Shown here piece after piece: positions 35,964 through 46,693 of a stretch of 64,000 nt of DNA. Under the pieces are notes generated by a model. The model did no database searches. It was not told the origin of the DNA and saw only the letters and a list, made by a program, of their open reading frames with translations. Positions within the stretch are counted from its first letter, which is position 1; each line of letters opens with the position of its first letter. Origin of the DNA: Thiotrichales bacterium (GTDB lineage: Bacteria > Pseudomonadota > Gammaproteobacteria > HK1). A program made the translations under genes and the position numbers. The stretch is taken from positions 62,001 through 126,000 of the forward strand of contig JAPOSC010000034.1 of NCBI GenBank assembly GCA_026709935.1, given 5' to 3'.

Positions 35964-37889
35964 TCATGCGGTGCGCCTTGCTCCCCCGGACGGCGCCAAT
36001 CCGACGCCCCCCGACAGCGTCCGCTTCTTCAGATGCACGAGCAGCAAGGAGACCGCGGCCGGGGTCATCCCGTCGAGCCGGGCGGCCTGGCCCACCGAAG
36101 CGGGCCGGTGCCGTGCGAGCTTCTCGCGGACCTCGGCCGAGAGACCGCGCACCGCCGCGTAGTCGAGGTCGTCGGGAATCGCCCGGTCTTCGTGCTGGAG
36201 CGCCCGTTCGATCTCGTCGCGCTGGCGCCGGATGTAGCCGTCGTAGCGGGCCTGGATCTCCATCTGCTGTGCGACCGCCTCGTCGCCGACCCCGGGACCG
36301 AGCCCGTCCACCGCGACGAGCGCCCGATACGACGCCTCCGGCCGCTTGAGCAGATCGAAGACGCTGCCGTCACGCGTCAGTGGCGCGCCCAGCACGCCGG
36401 CGAGCGCCTCCGCGCACCGCGATGACGGGCCGACCCGCAACGACTCCAGGCGTTCGCGCTCACTTTCGATGCGTTCCCGCTTGGTGGAGAACGCCCGCCA
36501 GCGGGTGTCGTCCACCAGCCCGAGGCCGCGCCCGACCTCGGTGAGCCGCAGGTCCGCGTTGTCCTCGCGCAGCATCAGGCGATACTCGGCGCGGCTCGTG
36601 AACATGCGGTACGGCTCGCTCGTGCCGCGGGTGACGAGATCGTCGACGAGCACCCCGATGTAGGCTTCGTGGCGGCGCGGATACCAGGGCTCTCGGTCCT
36701 GCGTGCGGAGCGCGGCGTTCACTCCGGCCACGAGCCCCTGCGCGGCCGCCTCCTCGTAGCCGGTGGTGCCGTTGATCTGACCGGCGAAGAACAGGTTCCC
36801 GACCCGGCGCGTCTCCAGCCACGGCCGCAGCTCGCGCGGGTCGAAGTAGTCGTATTCGATGGCGTATCCCGGCCGCGTGATGTGTGCGTGCTCGAAGCCC
36901 GGGATGGTGCGCACGAACGCGATCTGCACGTCGAACGGCAAGCTCGTCGAGATGCCGTTCGGGTACACCTCGTCGGTATCGAGTCCTTCGGGTTCGACGA
37001 AGATCTGGTGCGTATCGCGCTCGGCGAACCGCACCACCTTGTCCTCCACCGACGGGCAGTACCGCGGCCCCGTTCCATCGATCACGCCCGTGTACATGGG
37101 CGAGCGGTCGAGAGCGGCGCGGATGATCGCGTGGGTCCGCTCGCCGGTGTGGGTGATGTGGCACGGCACCTGTGCGGGATGCTGGTCGCGGCGCCCGAGG
37201 TACGAGAACACCGGGCGCGGCTCGTCGCCGGGCTGGGGGGCGAGCCGGGAGAAGTCGATGGTGCGCCCGTCGATGCGCGGCGGAGTGCCGGTCTTGAGCC
37301 GCCCGACTGCGAACCCGCGCTCGCGGAGCTTGCGCGCCAGCGCATTCGAGGGCGGGTCTCCGGCGCGACCGCCCTCGTGGTGTTCGAGCCCCACGTGGAT
37401 GCGGCCGCCGAGAAAGGTGCCGACGGTCATCACCACGCAGGCGGCTTCGATGCGCACCCCGATGCCGGTTACCACCCCGCGCACGGTGTCGCCCTCGACC
37501 ACGAGATCGGAGACCGTCTGCTGGAGGAGCGCGAGCCGGGGGGTCCGCTCCAGCTCCCCGCGGATGTGACGGCGGTAAAGCGCGCGGTCGATCTGGGCGC
37601 GGGTCGCCCGCACCGCCGGGCCCTTGCGGGCGTTGAGGGTGCGGAAGTGGATCCCGCAGTGGTCCGCGCCCACCGCCATCGCCCCCCCGAGGGCGTCGAT
37701 CTCCCTGACGAGGTGCCCCTTGCCGATCCCCCCGATGGCCGGGTTGCAGCTCATTTGCCCGAGCGTCTCGATGCTCTGCGTGAGCAGCAGCGTCTCCGCT
37801 CCCGTCCGCGCCGCGGCGAGCGCCGCCTCGGTGCCGGCATGGCCGCCGCCGACGACGATGACGTCGAATGGTCGGTCGTAGCGCATCAT
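35964..37889 (-). CDS. mnmG: tRNA uridine-5-carboxymethylaminomethyl synthesis enzyme MnmG
   Basis: FAD enzyme that with MnmE modifies the wobble uridine of tRNAs, 641 residues. FAD site is [21 protein letters not shown], and signatures are [22 protein letters not shown] and [15 protein letters not shown]. The C-terminal MnmE-binding part is present, with a slightly extended end. GGGGAGG lies 8 nt before ATG 37889. The start overlaps the stop of an MFS gene (ATGATG), so its translation is coupled to that gene; mnmE, the usual upstream neighbour, is not here. Confidence 0.96.
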   Translation of the reverse strand: MMRYDRPFDVIVVGGGHAGTEAALAAARTGAETLLLTQSIETLGQMSCNPAIGGIGKGHLVREIDALGGAMAVGADHCGIHFRTLNARKGPAVRATRAQIDRALYRRHIRGELERTPRLALLQQTVSDLVVEGDTVRGVVTGIGVRIEAACVVMTVGTFLGGRIHVGLEHHEGGRAGDPPSNALARKLRERGFAVGRLKTGTPPRIDGRTIDFSRLAPQPGDEPRPVFSYLGRRDQHPAQVPCHITHTGERTHAIIRAALDRSPMYTGVIDGTGPRYCPSVEDKVVRFAERDTHQIFVEPEGLDTDEVYPNGISTSLPFDVQIAFVRTIPGFEHAHITRPGYAIEYDYFDPRELRPWLETRRVGNLFFAGQINGTTGYEEAAAQGLVAGVNAALRTQDREPWYPRRHEAYIGVLVDDLVTRGTSEPYRMFTSRAEYRLMLREDNADLRLTEVGRGLGLVDDTRWRAFSTKRERIESERERLESLRVGPSSRCAEALAGVLGAPLTRDGSVFDLLKRPEASYRALVAVDGLGPGVGDEAVAQQMEIQARYDGYIRRQRDEIERALQHEDRAIPDDLDYAAVRGLSAEVREKLARHRPASVGQAARLDGMTPAAVSLLLVHLKKRTLSGGVGLAPSGGARRTA

Positions 37890-39103
37890 CGTATTCGCCT
37901 CCCCGGTAACGTGAGCGCAAGCCCCAGCGCACCGGCGCTCATTGCGGCAAGTGCGCCGAACGCGAAGTCGTAGCTGCCGGTGATGTCGAAGACCCTCCCC
38001 GCCATGACCGGACCGACCGCGGCGCCGAGGGTCCCGAAGAACACGATCCCCCCGAAGATCGCGCCGTGGGCGCGGATGCCGAAAAACTCGGCCACGGTGG
38101 GGGAGACGACCGTGAACAACCCGCCGTGGGCGAAACCGTACACCGTGACCACCGCGAACAGCGCCCAGGGCGTCCTGACCGTCAGCAAAAGGAGCAGAGC
38201 CGCCACCAGCAGCACAAGGCTGAGGATGTAGGCGTTCCTGCCGCCGATCCGGTCGGTGAAGGTACCGACCGACATCCGGCCCACCGCGCTTGCTCCGCCG
38301 ATCAACGTCAGCAGCGTCGCTGCCGCGGTGCGGGTCATGCCGAGATCGATGCCGTGCACCGCGATATGCAGGGGCACCGTCATCAGGGACGGAAAGAACA
38401 GGAACTGAATCAGGCACAGGGTCCAGAATGGGCGGCCGCGCCGCACGGCGGCGAACGTCGGCCCCCGGCGTTCGGAGGCCCGGGCAGTGGACTGAGCAGT
38501 GGCCCGAGCAGTTGCTTGGGCACTGGATTGGGCGGATATCCAGTTCTTCGGCGGCGCCGACACCGAGAAGGCGGCGATCAGCAGCAGTGCCGCTCCTCCG
38601 TAGCCGAGCGCCAGCGCCCCGTGGCGCCAGCCCACGGCCGCCATCAGCACCGCCGCCAGCAGTGGCAGCACCATTTGGCCGACCGCCGTACCGACCTTCA
38701 CCACCCCGGTCATCAGTCCGCGCCTCGGCCCGAACCAGCGCGCGATGGTCGAGAGCGTCACCACGTCATGGGTGGCAAGGCCCATCCCCAGGAAGATCCC
38801 GAACAGCGCGACGAGCTGCCAGGGCTCGCCGACGATCGAGATGAGCGCGAAGCCCACCCCGTACAGCAGGCCCGTGGTGGCAAGGACCACCGTCGGCCCG
38901 TACCGATCGCTCAGGCGCCCGCCGAAGTACGCGAGCACCCCCATGGACAGGAAGGCGAGCGAGGTACTCCCCGACAGGATGGTCCGCGACCAGCCGAACT
39001 CTTCCTCGAACACATCGAAGAACAGGCCGACCGTGAACAGCAGGCCGACGATCGTGAACTGCGTCAGACAGGCGCCGAAGACGACGGGATAGCGTGGGTC
39101 CAT
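37886..39103 (-). CDS. MFS transporter (monocarboxylate/oxalate-formate antiporter-like)
   Basis: A 405-residue major-facilitator protein with twelve predicted helices. The N-terminus ([20 protein letters not shown]) and the loop after helix 2 ([14 protein letters not shown]) resemble monocarboxylate or oxalate:formate antiporter-like carriers. The central cytoplasmic loop carries a repetitive Ala/Gln/Thr/Ser stretch encoded by 12-bp tandem repeats. An upstream in-frame ATG at 39160 would add 19 residues that are actually a remnant of a DUF4143 ATPase, so the start at 39103 is chosen. The stop overlaps mnmG. The substrate is unknown. Confidence 0.85.
   Translation of the reverse strand: MDPRYPVVFGACLTQFTIVGLLFTVGLFFDVFEEEFGWSRTILSGSTSLAFLSMGVLAYFGGRLSDRYGPTVVLATTGLLYGVGFALISIVGEPWQLVALFGIFLGMGLATHDVVTLSTIARWFGPRRGLMTGVVKVGTAVGQMVLPLLAAVLMAAVGWRHGALALGYGGAALLLIAAFSVSAPPKNWISAQSSAQATARATAQSTARASERRGPTFAAVRRGRPFWTLCLIQFLFFPSLMTVPLHIAVHGIDLGMTRTAAATLLTLIGGASAVGRMSVGTFTDRIGGRNAYILSLVLLVAALLLLLTVRTPWALFAVVTVYGFAHGGLFTVVSPTVAEFFGIRAHGAIFGGIVFFGTLGAAVGPVMAGRVFDITGSYDFAFGALAAMSAGALGLALTLPGRRIR
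38482..38529. repeat. four 12-bp tandem repeats inside the MFS gene
   Basis: Four degenerate 12-bp units (GGGCAGTGGACT, GAGCAGTGGCCC, GAGCAGTTGCTT, GGGCACTGGATT on the + strand) encode a four-residue periodicity of the Ala-Gln-Ser/Ala-Arg-Ala-Thr type in the central loop of the transporter. The length keeps frame, so changes in copy number would lengthen or shorten the loop. Confidence 0.8.
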
Positions 39104-39165
39104 TTCGCTCTCGATCACGAAGTCGACTTCACAGGACGGATCCCGGAAGCACCGGACCATCGATT
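39104..39165 (-). pseudogene. C-terminal remnant of a DUF4143 ATPase fused ahead of the MFS gene
   Basis: On the - strand this stretch reads VRCFRDPSCEVDFVIESE, clearly homologous to VRFYRDQSREVDFVIEKD near the end of the intact DUF4143 ATPase 340 bp away. The DNA at 39109-39157 matches 39451-39499 at about 44 of 49 positions. It is open into the MFS gene, so a fused start is formally possible. It is a relic of a second ATPase copy or of a local duplication. Confidence 0.75.
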
Positions 39166-39250
39166 CACATACATCGACTCGTCCGATCCGCTCGGGCCGA
39201 CCAGGGTCAGCTCACCGGCACCGTCCGTGCCTCCGGCAATCATCCCGGCT

Positions 39251-40447
39251 TCACACATGCTCGCGCATTCGCAGACCGTTGACCGCGAGCATGTCTTTTC
39301 CCACGGGAAAACTCTGGCCGGTCCGGCACAGCACCATCGCCGGCAACCGTGCAGCCCGCAGGAGGGGTTGAACCGCCAGCAGCACCCGGAAATCCCTCCG
39401 CGACGGAAGCTCCTTCCACTTCGCTTCGGCCAGAGTCGTTCGGGCATCCTTCTCGATCACGAAGTCGACTTCGCGGGACTGATCCCGGTAGAACCGGACC
39501 GTGGCCTCGGGGGCGGCCACCGACAGGTACTTGCGCAGCTCGGAGAGCAGGAAAGTCTCCCAGATGGAGTCGACGAGGTAGCTGTCGTTCACCGAGCGCT
39601 CGTTCAGCCCCAGCAGGAAGCACAGCAGTCCGACGTCATTGAAGTAGAGCTTGGGCGTCTTGACGAGACGCTTGCCCACGTTGGTGAAGTGCGGCTCGAG
39701 CAACGTGATCTGGTTGGACGCCTGGAGCACGCTCAACCACTCGGTGACGGTCCGGTTGCTGATCCCCACCTCTTTCGACAGCTCGGTCTTGTTCAGAAGA
39801 TGTCCGCTGCGTACTGCGGCTGCACGCATGAACCGGTCGAAGTCCCGGAGTGACGACACGTTCAGAAGCTGCCGGACGTCGCGCTCCAGATAGGTGGCCT
39901 GATAGCTGCCGAAGTAGTCCACCGGCCGCAGACCGGGATCCTTCCACAACTGCGGCATGAAACCTCGAACCAGGACGCTGGCAATGCCTTCGCGCCGTTC
40001 GTAGTCGTGAAATGTGTCGCCGAGCTCTTCGATCGAGAGGCCCTCCAGCTCCAGTACCCCGCACCGCCCCGCCAGCGAGTCGGACACCTCCTTCATGAGA
40101 CTGAACTTCTGCGAGCCGGTGAGAATGAATTGTCCGTTCGCGCTCCGATGGGCGTCGATCTCGATCTTCAGGTACCGGAAGAGCCCGGGGGTATACTGCA
40201 CTTCGTCGACCACGAGCGGCGGCGGATGCCGCAGGAGGAACGTCTGCGGGTCTTCCTCGGCAAGCTGCGCCTCGGCGGGATGGTCCAGGCTGACATAGTG
40301 ATGCGCCGGAAACAGACGGGTGAGCAGGGTGGTCTTTCCGGTCTGGCGCGCCCCGGTGACCACGACCGCAGGAAAGTGCGCCGCAAAGCGCCGCACCGCG
40401 GCCGAGGTTTCCCTGGGGAATTCTGCTTGACTGGTATTTTTCGACAA
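39251..40447 (-). CDS. AAA+ ATPase with DUF4143 domain
   Basis: A 398-residue protein of the DUF4143 ATPase family. Walker A is VVVTGARQTGKTTLLTRLFP (residues about 28-47), Walker B is PPLVVDEVQYTPGLF, and the sensor is ILTGSQKFSLMKEVSDSLAGR. The C-terminal DUF4143 half has a winged-helix region (NKTELSKEVGISNRTVTEWL) and a nuclease-like patch (REVDFVIEKDARTTLAEAKW) of the D-x-E-x-K type. Found widely in mobile and accessory regions; its role is unknown. The start appears to be TTG with no visible ribosome site. Lower GC at the upstream end suggests transfer. Confidence 0.85.
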   Translation of the reverse strand: MSKNTSQAEFPRETSAAVRRFAAHFPAVVVTGARQTGKTTLLTRLFPAHHYVSLDHPAEAQLAEEDPQTFLLRHPPPLVVDEVQYTPGLFRYLKIEIDAHRSANGQFILTGSQKFSLMKEVSDSLAGRCGVLELEGLSIEELGDTFHDYERREGIASVLVRGFMPQLWKDPGLRPVDYFGSYQATYLERDVRQLLNVSSLRDFDRFMRAAAVRSGHLLNKTELSKEVGISNRTVTEWLSVLQASNQITLLEPHFTNVGKRLVKTPKLYFNDVGLLCFLLGLNERSVNDSYLVDSIWETFLLSELRKYLSVAAPEATVRFYRDQSREVDFVIEKDARTTLAEAKWKELPSRRDFRVLLAVQPLLRAARLPAMVLCRTGQSFPVGKDMLAVNGLRMREHV

Positions 40448-40465
40448 TTCAGGAAGTCAGGGTAT

Positions 40466-40506
40466 CAATTTTCTGAATGTAAATTGTCTGAATTTCTGAA
40501 TTGTAA
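40466..40506. promoter_or_regulatory. AT-rich inverted repeat upstream of the DUF4143 ATPase
   Basis: CAATTT (40466-40471) and AAATTG (40481-40486) form an inverted repeat 19 bp upstream of the ATPase start. The octamer TTCTGAAT/TCTGAATT recurs three times through 40506. The patch is far richer in A+T than its surroundings. It is a candidate promoter-operator, perhaps bound by the ATPase's own winged-helix part. Confidence 0.4.
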
Positions 40507-40567
40507 TGCAGGCACATGCCGACTCGTCCACCCATTCCCGCCAGCGTTCCGGGAGATGAACGAGCAA

Positions 40568-40723
40568 TCACCGAAGGACAAGGATTTCGCCCGCCCACAA
40601 CCGCTTCAGATCGTAGGTGGCCGTGTCGGGAAAGCGATCACGAATCCAGGTGGATTTGCCGGTGCCGCGCGGGCCGAACAGGAAGATCGAGCGGTTCGGC
40701 GTAGGCAGTAATCTTGTGTACAT
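40568..40723 (-). pseudogene. N-terminal fragment of another DUF4143-type ATPase
   Basis: A 51-codon open frame on the - strand begins MYTRLLPTPNRSIFLFG and continues PRGTGKSTWIRDRFPD. This is the N-terminus and Walker A (GPRGTGKST) of the DUF4143 family subtype whose intact members have about 380-400 residues. It stops at 40568 shortly after the P-loop, and the rest is missing. The sequence differs from the intact ATPase next to it, so it comes from a different family member. Confidence 0.75.
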
Positions 40724-40936
40724 GAATACCTATATTACCGAGAAAAATACACATGATATGTACATTTTTCCGGAATCTTGGTCAGCGCCGGATCGAGATC
40801 AGGAAGGTACACGGGACGTTCGGGATTGAGCGATGGAGACCTTCTCCCAGGGATGGTTCGCGAGGATGGCTCGCGCCACATCCGGCGCAATCGCAGGCAC
40901 AATCGCGCCATCGGAATTCCCGGGGAGCCTCAGACG

Positions 40937-41870
40937 ATGGAGTACCGCACGATTACCGATGGCCTGCTCTTTCCCGAAGGACCGATCGCGATGCCGGACG
41001 GCACGGTGCTCGTGGTCGAAATCGGCCGCGGCACCCTGACGCGCGTGTATCCCGACGGCCGCAAGGAGGTGGTGGCCGAGACCGGCGGCGGCCCCAACGG
41101 CGCGGCCATCGGCCCCGACGGCAAGTGCTATGTCTGTAACAACGGCGGCTTCAAGTGGCGGGTGGAGCCGAACGGCAACCGGCGCTCCATCGGACAGTCC
41201 GACGACTATGTGAGTGGGCGCATCGAGCGGGTGGATCTCGACACCGGAGTGGTCGAGGTGCTCTATGACGCTTGCGACGGCCGTCCGCTCAAGGGTCCGA
41301 ACGACATCGTCTTTGATCGCAGCGGCGGCTTCTGGTTCACCGATCTCGGCAAGGTACGCGAGCGCGAGATCGATCGGGGCGGCGTCTACTACGCTCGTCC
41401 CGACGGCAGCCTCATCCGGGAAGCGGTGTATCCGTTCCTGACCGCCAACGGCATCGGGCTCTCGCCGGACGAGAAGACCCTCTACGTGGCGGAGACCGAG
41501 GGCGGTCGGCTGTGGTCGTATCCCATCGTCGGGGAAGGCGCACTGGCGAAGGCGCCGTTCCCGCCTTCGCTCAACGGCGGCCGGCTGGTCACCTGCGATG
41601 GCGGCTGGCGGCTGGCGGCGCTTCGACTCCCTTGCCCTCGAAGCCGGCGGCAACATCTGCGTGGCGACCCTGATGACCGGCGGGATCACGGTGGCGAGCC
41701 CGGACGGCGGCACGGTGGAGTTCGTCGAGTGTGACGACCCCTACACCACCAACATCTGTTTCGGAGGGCCCGATCTGCGGACCGCGTTCGTGACCCTGTC
41801 GTGGGAGGGACGACTCGTCGCGATGGACTGGCCCCGGCCCGGTCTGCCGCTCAACTTCCTCAACCCCTGA
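40937..41870 (+). pseudogene. SMP-30/gluconolactonase-like protein, frameshifted
   Basis: A six-bladed beta-propeller hydrolase of the SMP-30/gluconolactonase/LRE family. The first frame covers 40937 to about 41615 (LFPEGPIAMPDGTVLVVEIG, then GGPNGAAIGPDGKCYVCNN, then GPNDIVFDRSGGFWFTDLG, then ANGIGLSPDEKTLYVAET). The rest continues in another frame (RFDSLALEAGGNICVATL, then YTTNICFGGPDLRTAFVT) to 41870. The break coincides with a 7-bp tandem duplication, CGGCTGG CGGCTGG at 41602-41615. Removing one copy restores one frame of about 308 residues. It is a recent inactivation or a sequencing error. Confidence 0.85.
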
Positions 41871-41976
41871 GCGCGTTGCAACCGGGGCGCCGGCTCCCGT
41901 TACCCCCCCGGCCCGCGCTCCCGCCGGAGCGTGAATCGCTATACTCCCGCGCTCGTTCGCGACGGGGAACGCGAGA

Positions 41977-42897
<921 letters not shown>

Positions 42898-42965
42898 GTG
42901 CGATGCGCCCGCGAGCAGCGGAGCCTCGGCAAGTCGTACGAGCATCCGGGGGCAGGATTCGAATC

Positions 42966-45350
42966 ATGACGGACGTGAACGACCTGCTGGTGGAGATCGG
43001 CACCGAGGAACTGCCACCGAAGGCGCTGCGCGCGCTTTCGGATGCGTTCGTGGCTGAACTCGTCACTGAACTCGATGGCGCCGGACTGGCCCATGGCGCG
43101 GCCACGCCCTACGCCACCCCGCGGCGGCTCGCGGTGCTCGTCCCCAATGTGCCGGGCACCCAGCCGGACCGGAACGTGGAGCGGCGCGGTCCGCCGCTCG
43201 CCCGCGCGTTCGACGAGCACGGCGCCCCGACGAAGGCGGCGCTGGGCTTTGCGCGATCGGTGGGGGTCGAGCTTGATACGCGGCGTTGGCAACTCGAAGG
43301 ATCCACGTCGGACGCCGGGGGCGACGAGGTGGACGGGCTGCTGCAGATCGAGACGGAGCACGGCAAGTGGCTCGGGTATCGATCCACGCAGCCGGGCGCG
43401 GCCCTCGCCTCTCTGTTGCCCGGAATGGTCGAGCGGGTGCTGGCCAGGCTGCCGGTGCCGCGGCGGATGCGGTGGTCGGACCGCGACACCGAGTTCGTCC
43501 GCCCCGTGCACCGGGTGGTGCTGATGCACGGCCCGGCGGTCATCGAGGCGGAGATTCTCGGAGTGTCCTCCGGGCGCGCGACCCGTGGACACCGGTTCCA
43601 CCATCCGGGCGACATCGGGCTGGAGGATGCGGCCGGATACGAAGCGGCGCTGCGGGACCGGGGCCACGTCGTGGCGAGGCTGGACGAACGCATGGAGACG
43701 ATCCGCGCGCAGGTCGAACGGGCGGCCCGGAACGTCGGAGGCCGGGCGCTTATCGACCCCGCCCTGCTGGAGGAGAACGCCGCCCTCGTCGAGTGGCCGG
43801 TGGCCATCACCGGGCACTTCGACCCCGGGTTTCTCGATCTCCCGGATGCGGTGCTCGTCGCCACCATGCAGGGGCACCAGCGCTACTTTCCGGTCGCCGG
43901 CCCCGACGGCGCGTTGATGCCGCACTTCATCGGGGTGAGCAACATCGAGAGCCGCAACCCCGCCACCGTGCGCGAAGGCAACGAGCGGGTCATCCGGCCC
44001 CGGCTGAGCGATGCCGCCTACTTCTTCCGCACCGACCGCGCGCGCCGCCTGCATTCGAGGCTCGAAGCGCTCGAGGCCGTTGTCTTCCAGCGCAAGCTCG
44101 GTTCGCTGCGCGCGAAGTCCGGGCGGGTGGCGGCGCTCGCCGGCCGGGTGGCGCGGGCGATGGGCGGGTCCGGCGAGGCCGTCGCGCACGCGGCGCGCTC
44201 CGGCCGGCTCTCGAAGTGCGACCTCCTCACCGAGATGGTCGGGGAGTTTCCCGAACTACAAGGCGAAATGGGTCGCGAGTACGCGAGGCTCGACGGGGAA
44301 CCGGACGAGGTGGCCGACGCGCTGGGAGAAGTCTACCTGCCGCGTTTTGCCGATGATGGCATTCCGGACACCGCCGCCGGGCGTGCGGTCGCGATGGCGG
44401 ACAAGCTCGACACCATCGTCGGATGCCTGAGCCTGGGCCAGGCCCCGACCGGGGACAAGGACCCCTTCGCGCTTCGCCGCGCCGCGCTGGGGACGCTGCG
44501 CATCATGATCGAGGGTGAGCTCGATCTCGACCTCGACGCGATGATCGAAGCCGCATTCGAGGGCTACGCGGAGTCCGGCGGTGACGATCTTGGCGGCGGC
44601 GCCCCTGGCGGCGACGACTCCAGCGGTGACGACCCTGGCGGGACGGGACGCGCGTTACGGATCGGTGAAACGGTGCAAGCGTTCGTCGAAGCTTCGTCCG
44701 ACGCCTCCTCCCGGGAAGCCCGGGACGGCCCGGCCGGCGCAACAGCGGACGCAGCCGCCGAGACTTCACCCGACGCCGCGGCCGTCGAGATTTCACCCGC
44801 CGCCGTGGCCGCCGAGGCTTCGTCCGGCGCCGTGGCGGACGTGCGCCGGTTCATGCTCGATCGGCTGCGCGCCTACTTCGCGGATCGGTCGATCCCCACC
44901 GACGTGTTCAATGCCGTGCTGGCGACGGCGCCGACGCGGCCGCTCGACTTCGCGATGCGGGTGCGGGCGGTGGAGGCGTTCCGCGCCCTGCCGGAGGCGG
45001 AGAGCCTCGCCGCCGCCAACAAGCGCATTCGCAACATCTTGCGTCAGGCGGAGCAGGGGGCGATCGGTGTTCCCGGCGCGGTCGACGATGCGCTCCTGCA
45101 CGCGGACGCGGAGCGCAGCCTCTCCGGCACGCTCGACGGAATCGAGCCGCGGGTCCGTGCGATGCTCGACGCCGGCGAATACACCGGTGCCCTCGCGCAC
45201 CTCGCGGGGCTGCGCGACGATGTCGACCGCTTCTTCGACACCGTCAAGGTGATGGACGACGACGAGAATCTGCGCGGCAACCGCCTCGCCCTGCTCGCGC
45301 GGATCGGGGCGCTGTTCATGGAAACGGCGGACATCTCGCTGCTGTCGTGA
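42966..45350 (+). CDS. glyS: glycyl-tRNA synthetase beta subunit with low-complexity insertion
   Basis: Beta subunit needed for tRNA recognition, 794 residues versus about 690 in E. coli. The N-terminus is MTDVNDLLVEIGTEELPPKALR, with later signatures MQGHQRYFPV, GRLSKCDLLTEMVGEFPELQG, LGQAPTGDKDPFALRRAALG and the anticodon-binding-like C-terminus. The extra length is an insertion at residues about 536-623 of Gly/Asp/Ser/Ala-rich sequence, including three 9-residue repeats, between two conserved helices of the HD/anticodon region. The insertion stays in frame. The stop overlaps the next gene (GTGA). Confidence 0.94.
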   Translation: MTDVNDLLVEIGTEELPPKALRALSDAFVAELVTELDGAGLAHGAATPYATPRRLAVLVPNVPGTQPDRNVERRGPPLARAFDEHGAPTKAALGFARSVGVELDTRRWQLEGSTSDAGGDEVDGLLQIETEHGKWLGYRSTQPGAALASLLPGMVERVLARLPVPRRMRWSDRDTEFVRPVHRVVLMHGPAVIEAEILGVSSGRATRGHRFHHPGDIGLEDAAGYEAALRDRGHVVARLDERMETIRAQVERAARNVGGRALIDPALLEENAALVEWPVAITGHFDPGFLDLPDAVLVATMQGHQRYFPVAGPDGALMPHFIGVSNIESRNPATVREGNERVIRPRLSDAAYFFRTDRARRLHSRLEALEAVVFQRKLGSLRAKSGRVAALAGRVARAMGGSGEAVAHAARSGRLSKCDLLTEMVGEFPELQGEMGREYARLDGEPDEVADALGEVYLPRFADDGIPDTAAGRAVAMADKLDTIVGCLSLGQAPTGDKDPFALRRAALGTLRIMIEGELDLDLDAMIEAAFEGYAESGGDDLGGGAPGGDDSSGDDPGGTGRALRIGETVQAFVEASSDASSREARDGPAGATADAAAETSPDAAAVEISPAAVAAEASSGAVADVRRFMLDRLRAYFADRSIPTDVFNAVLATAPTRPLDFAMRVRAVEAFRALPEAESLAAANKRIRNILRQAEQGAIGVPGAVDDALLHADAERSLSGTLDGIEPRVRAMLDAGEYTGALAHLAGLRDDVDRFFDTVKVMDDDENLRGNRLALLARIGALFMETADISLLS
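44757..44837. repeat. 27-bp tandem repeat (three copies) inside glyS
   Basis: Three imperfect 27-bp units encode AETSPDAAA, VEISPAAVA and AEASSGAVA within the low-complexity insertion of GlyS. Just upstream (44577-44645) GGCGG and GACGA/GATC motifs also recur at irregular spacing. This points to in-frame slippage or unequal exchange as the source of the insertion. Confidence 0.8.
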
Positions 45351-46627
45351 GCCGGCCGACATCCCGCCGTCGCGACCTCGTCGCGCAGCTCGTCTCCAGG
45401 CGGCGGATGCTCACGGCGCTTGCTGCCTCGGCGGCGGTCGTCCCCACGAGTGCGAGCGCACTGCGGTTCTTCAACCCCTGCCTCGATGCCACTCTCCCCG
45501 AATCGCTTGCCGCGCACGAGCTCGTCGCCCGCGCGTTCGACGGCATCGATCCGGCGAAGGTCGTCGACGCTCACGTCCACCTGCTCGGCCTGGGGGGAGG
45601 GCCGAACGGCGCTTGGGTCGGCAAGCAGATGCTGCGCCCGACCAACCCGCTCCAGTACGCACGCTACCGCTTCTTCCTCAACGCGAGCTGCGTGCCTTCG
45701 GACGCGGAGCCGAACCGCGCCTACCTCGACCGCCTGCTCGCCTGCCACCGAGCCACCATGCCGGGCGCACGCCTGATGCTCCTCGCCTTCGACCAGGTCC
45801 ACGACGAGGATGGTCGCCCCCGGCCGGAAACCTCCGCCTTTCACGTGTCGAACGCCTATGCCCGGGCGGTGGCGGAGCGTCACCCCGGCGAGCTGGAGTG
45901 GGCCGCATCGGTGCATCCGTATCGTCAGGACGCGGTGGAGGCGCTGGACGCGGCGGTCGGCGGTGGGGCGCGGGCGGTGAAGTGGCTCCCCAACGCGATG
46001 GGGATCGACCCCGGATCGCCGCGCTGCGATCCCTTCTACGAGGCCCTCGCCCGCCACCGCATCCCGCTGCTCACGCACGGCGGCCGCGAGCGCGCGGTCA
46101 GGGGCGCCGGCATCGACGCGTTCGGCAATCCGCTCAGGCTGCGGCGCGCCCTCGACCACGGGGTGCGCGTGATCATCGCCCACTGCGCGTCGTTCGGCGC
46201 CGGCGTCGACCTCGACATCGGCCCCCGCGGCCCGGTGGTGCCGAACGTCGATCTCTTTGCCCGGCTGATGGACGAACCCCGCTACGAGCCCATCCTCATG
46301 GGCGACATCTCCGCTCTCATGCAGTCGAACCGCACCGCCGCCGCGCTCGGGAAGGTGCTGGAACGTACGGAGTGGCACGCCCGGTTGCTGAACGGCTCCG
46401 ACTATCCCCTGCCTGGGGTGCCGGCGCTGTTCGACCTCGACGACCTGGCCGGGCACGGCTTCCTGCCCGCGCCCGCGGTGCCGGTGCTGGAGCGCATTCA
46501 GGATCACAATCCGCTCATGTTCGACTTCGTGCTCAAGCGCACCGTGGGCAGGAACGGCGCCCGATTCGCCCCGCGCGTGTTCGAAACCGCACGGCACCTG
46601 GAACGACCGGTCGCGACCGATGGCTGA
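45347..46627 (+). CDS. Tat-exported metal-dependent amidohydrolase
   Basis: A 426-residue amidohydrolase-2 family protein. The N-terminus has a twin-arginine motif in SRRRMLTALAASAAV followed by SASA, so it is exported folded. The metal-binding start is VVDAHVHLLG, with further ligands in LLTHGGRERAV, IIAHCASFGAG and LLNGSDYPLPGVP. The family includes decarboxylases and lactonases, and the substrate here is unknown. The GTG start overlaps the glyS stop by 4 nt, so it is translated as part of the glyQS operon, an unusual partner for a tRNA synthetase. Confidence 0.85.
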   Translation: MSRPTSRRRDLVAQLVSRRRMLTALAASAAVVPTSASALRFFNPCLDATLPESLAAHELVARAFDGIDPAKVVDAHVHLLGLGGGPNGAWVGKQMLRPTNPLQYARYRFFLNASCVPSDAEPNRAYLDRLLACHRATMPGARLMLLAFDQVHDEDGRPRPETSAFHVSNAYARAVAERHPGELEWAASVHPYRQDAVEALDAAVGGGARAVKWLPNAMGIDPGSPRCDPFYEALARHRIPLLTHGGRERAVRGAGIDAFGNPLRLRRALDHGVRVIIAHCASFGAGVDLDIGPRGPVVPNVDLFARLMDEPRYEPILMGDISALMQSNRTAAALGKVLERTEWHARLLNGSDYPLPGVPALFDLDDLAGHGFLPAPAVPVLERIQDHNPLMFDFVLKRTVGRNGARFAPRVFETARHLERPVATDG

Positions 46628-46693
46628 CACGGCGCAGCGGCCTCCCGCGGAACCCAGCGGATCGGAGCGTGGAGCATCCAGGGAGGCTATCCA

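Noticed and set aside
39104-39160. A longer N-terminus for the MFS transporter
   Set aside because: The extension is a relic of an ATPase C-terminus, and the transporter's first helix begins right after the ATG at 39103.
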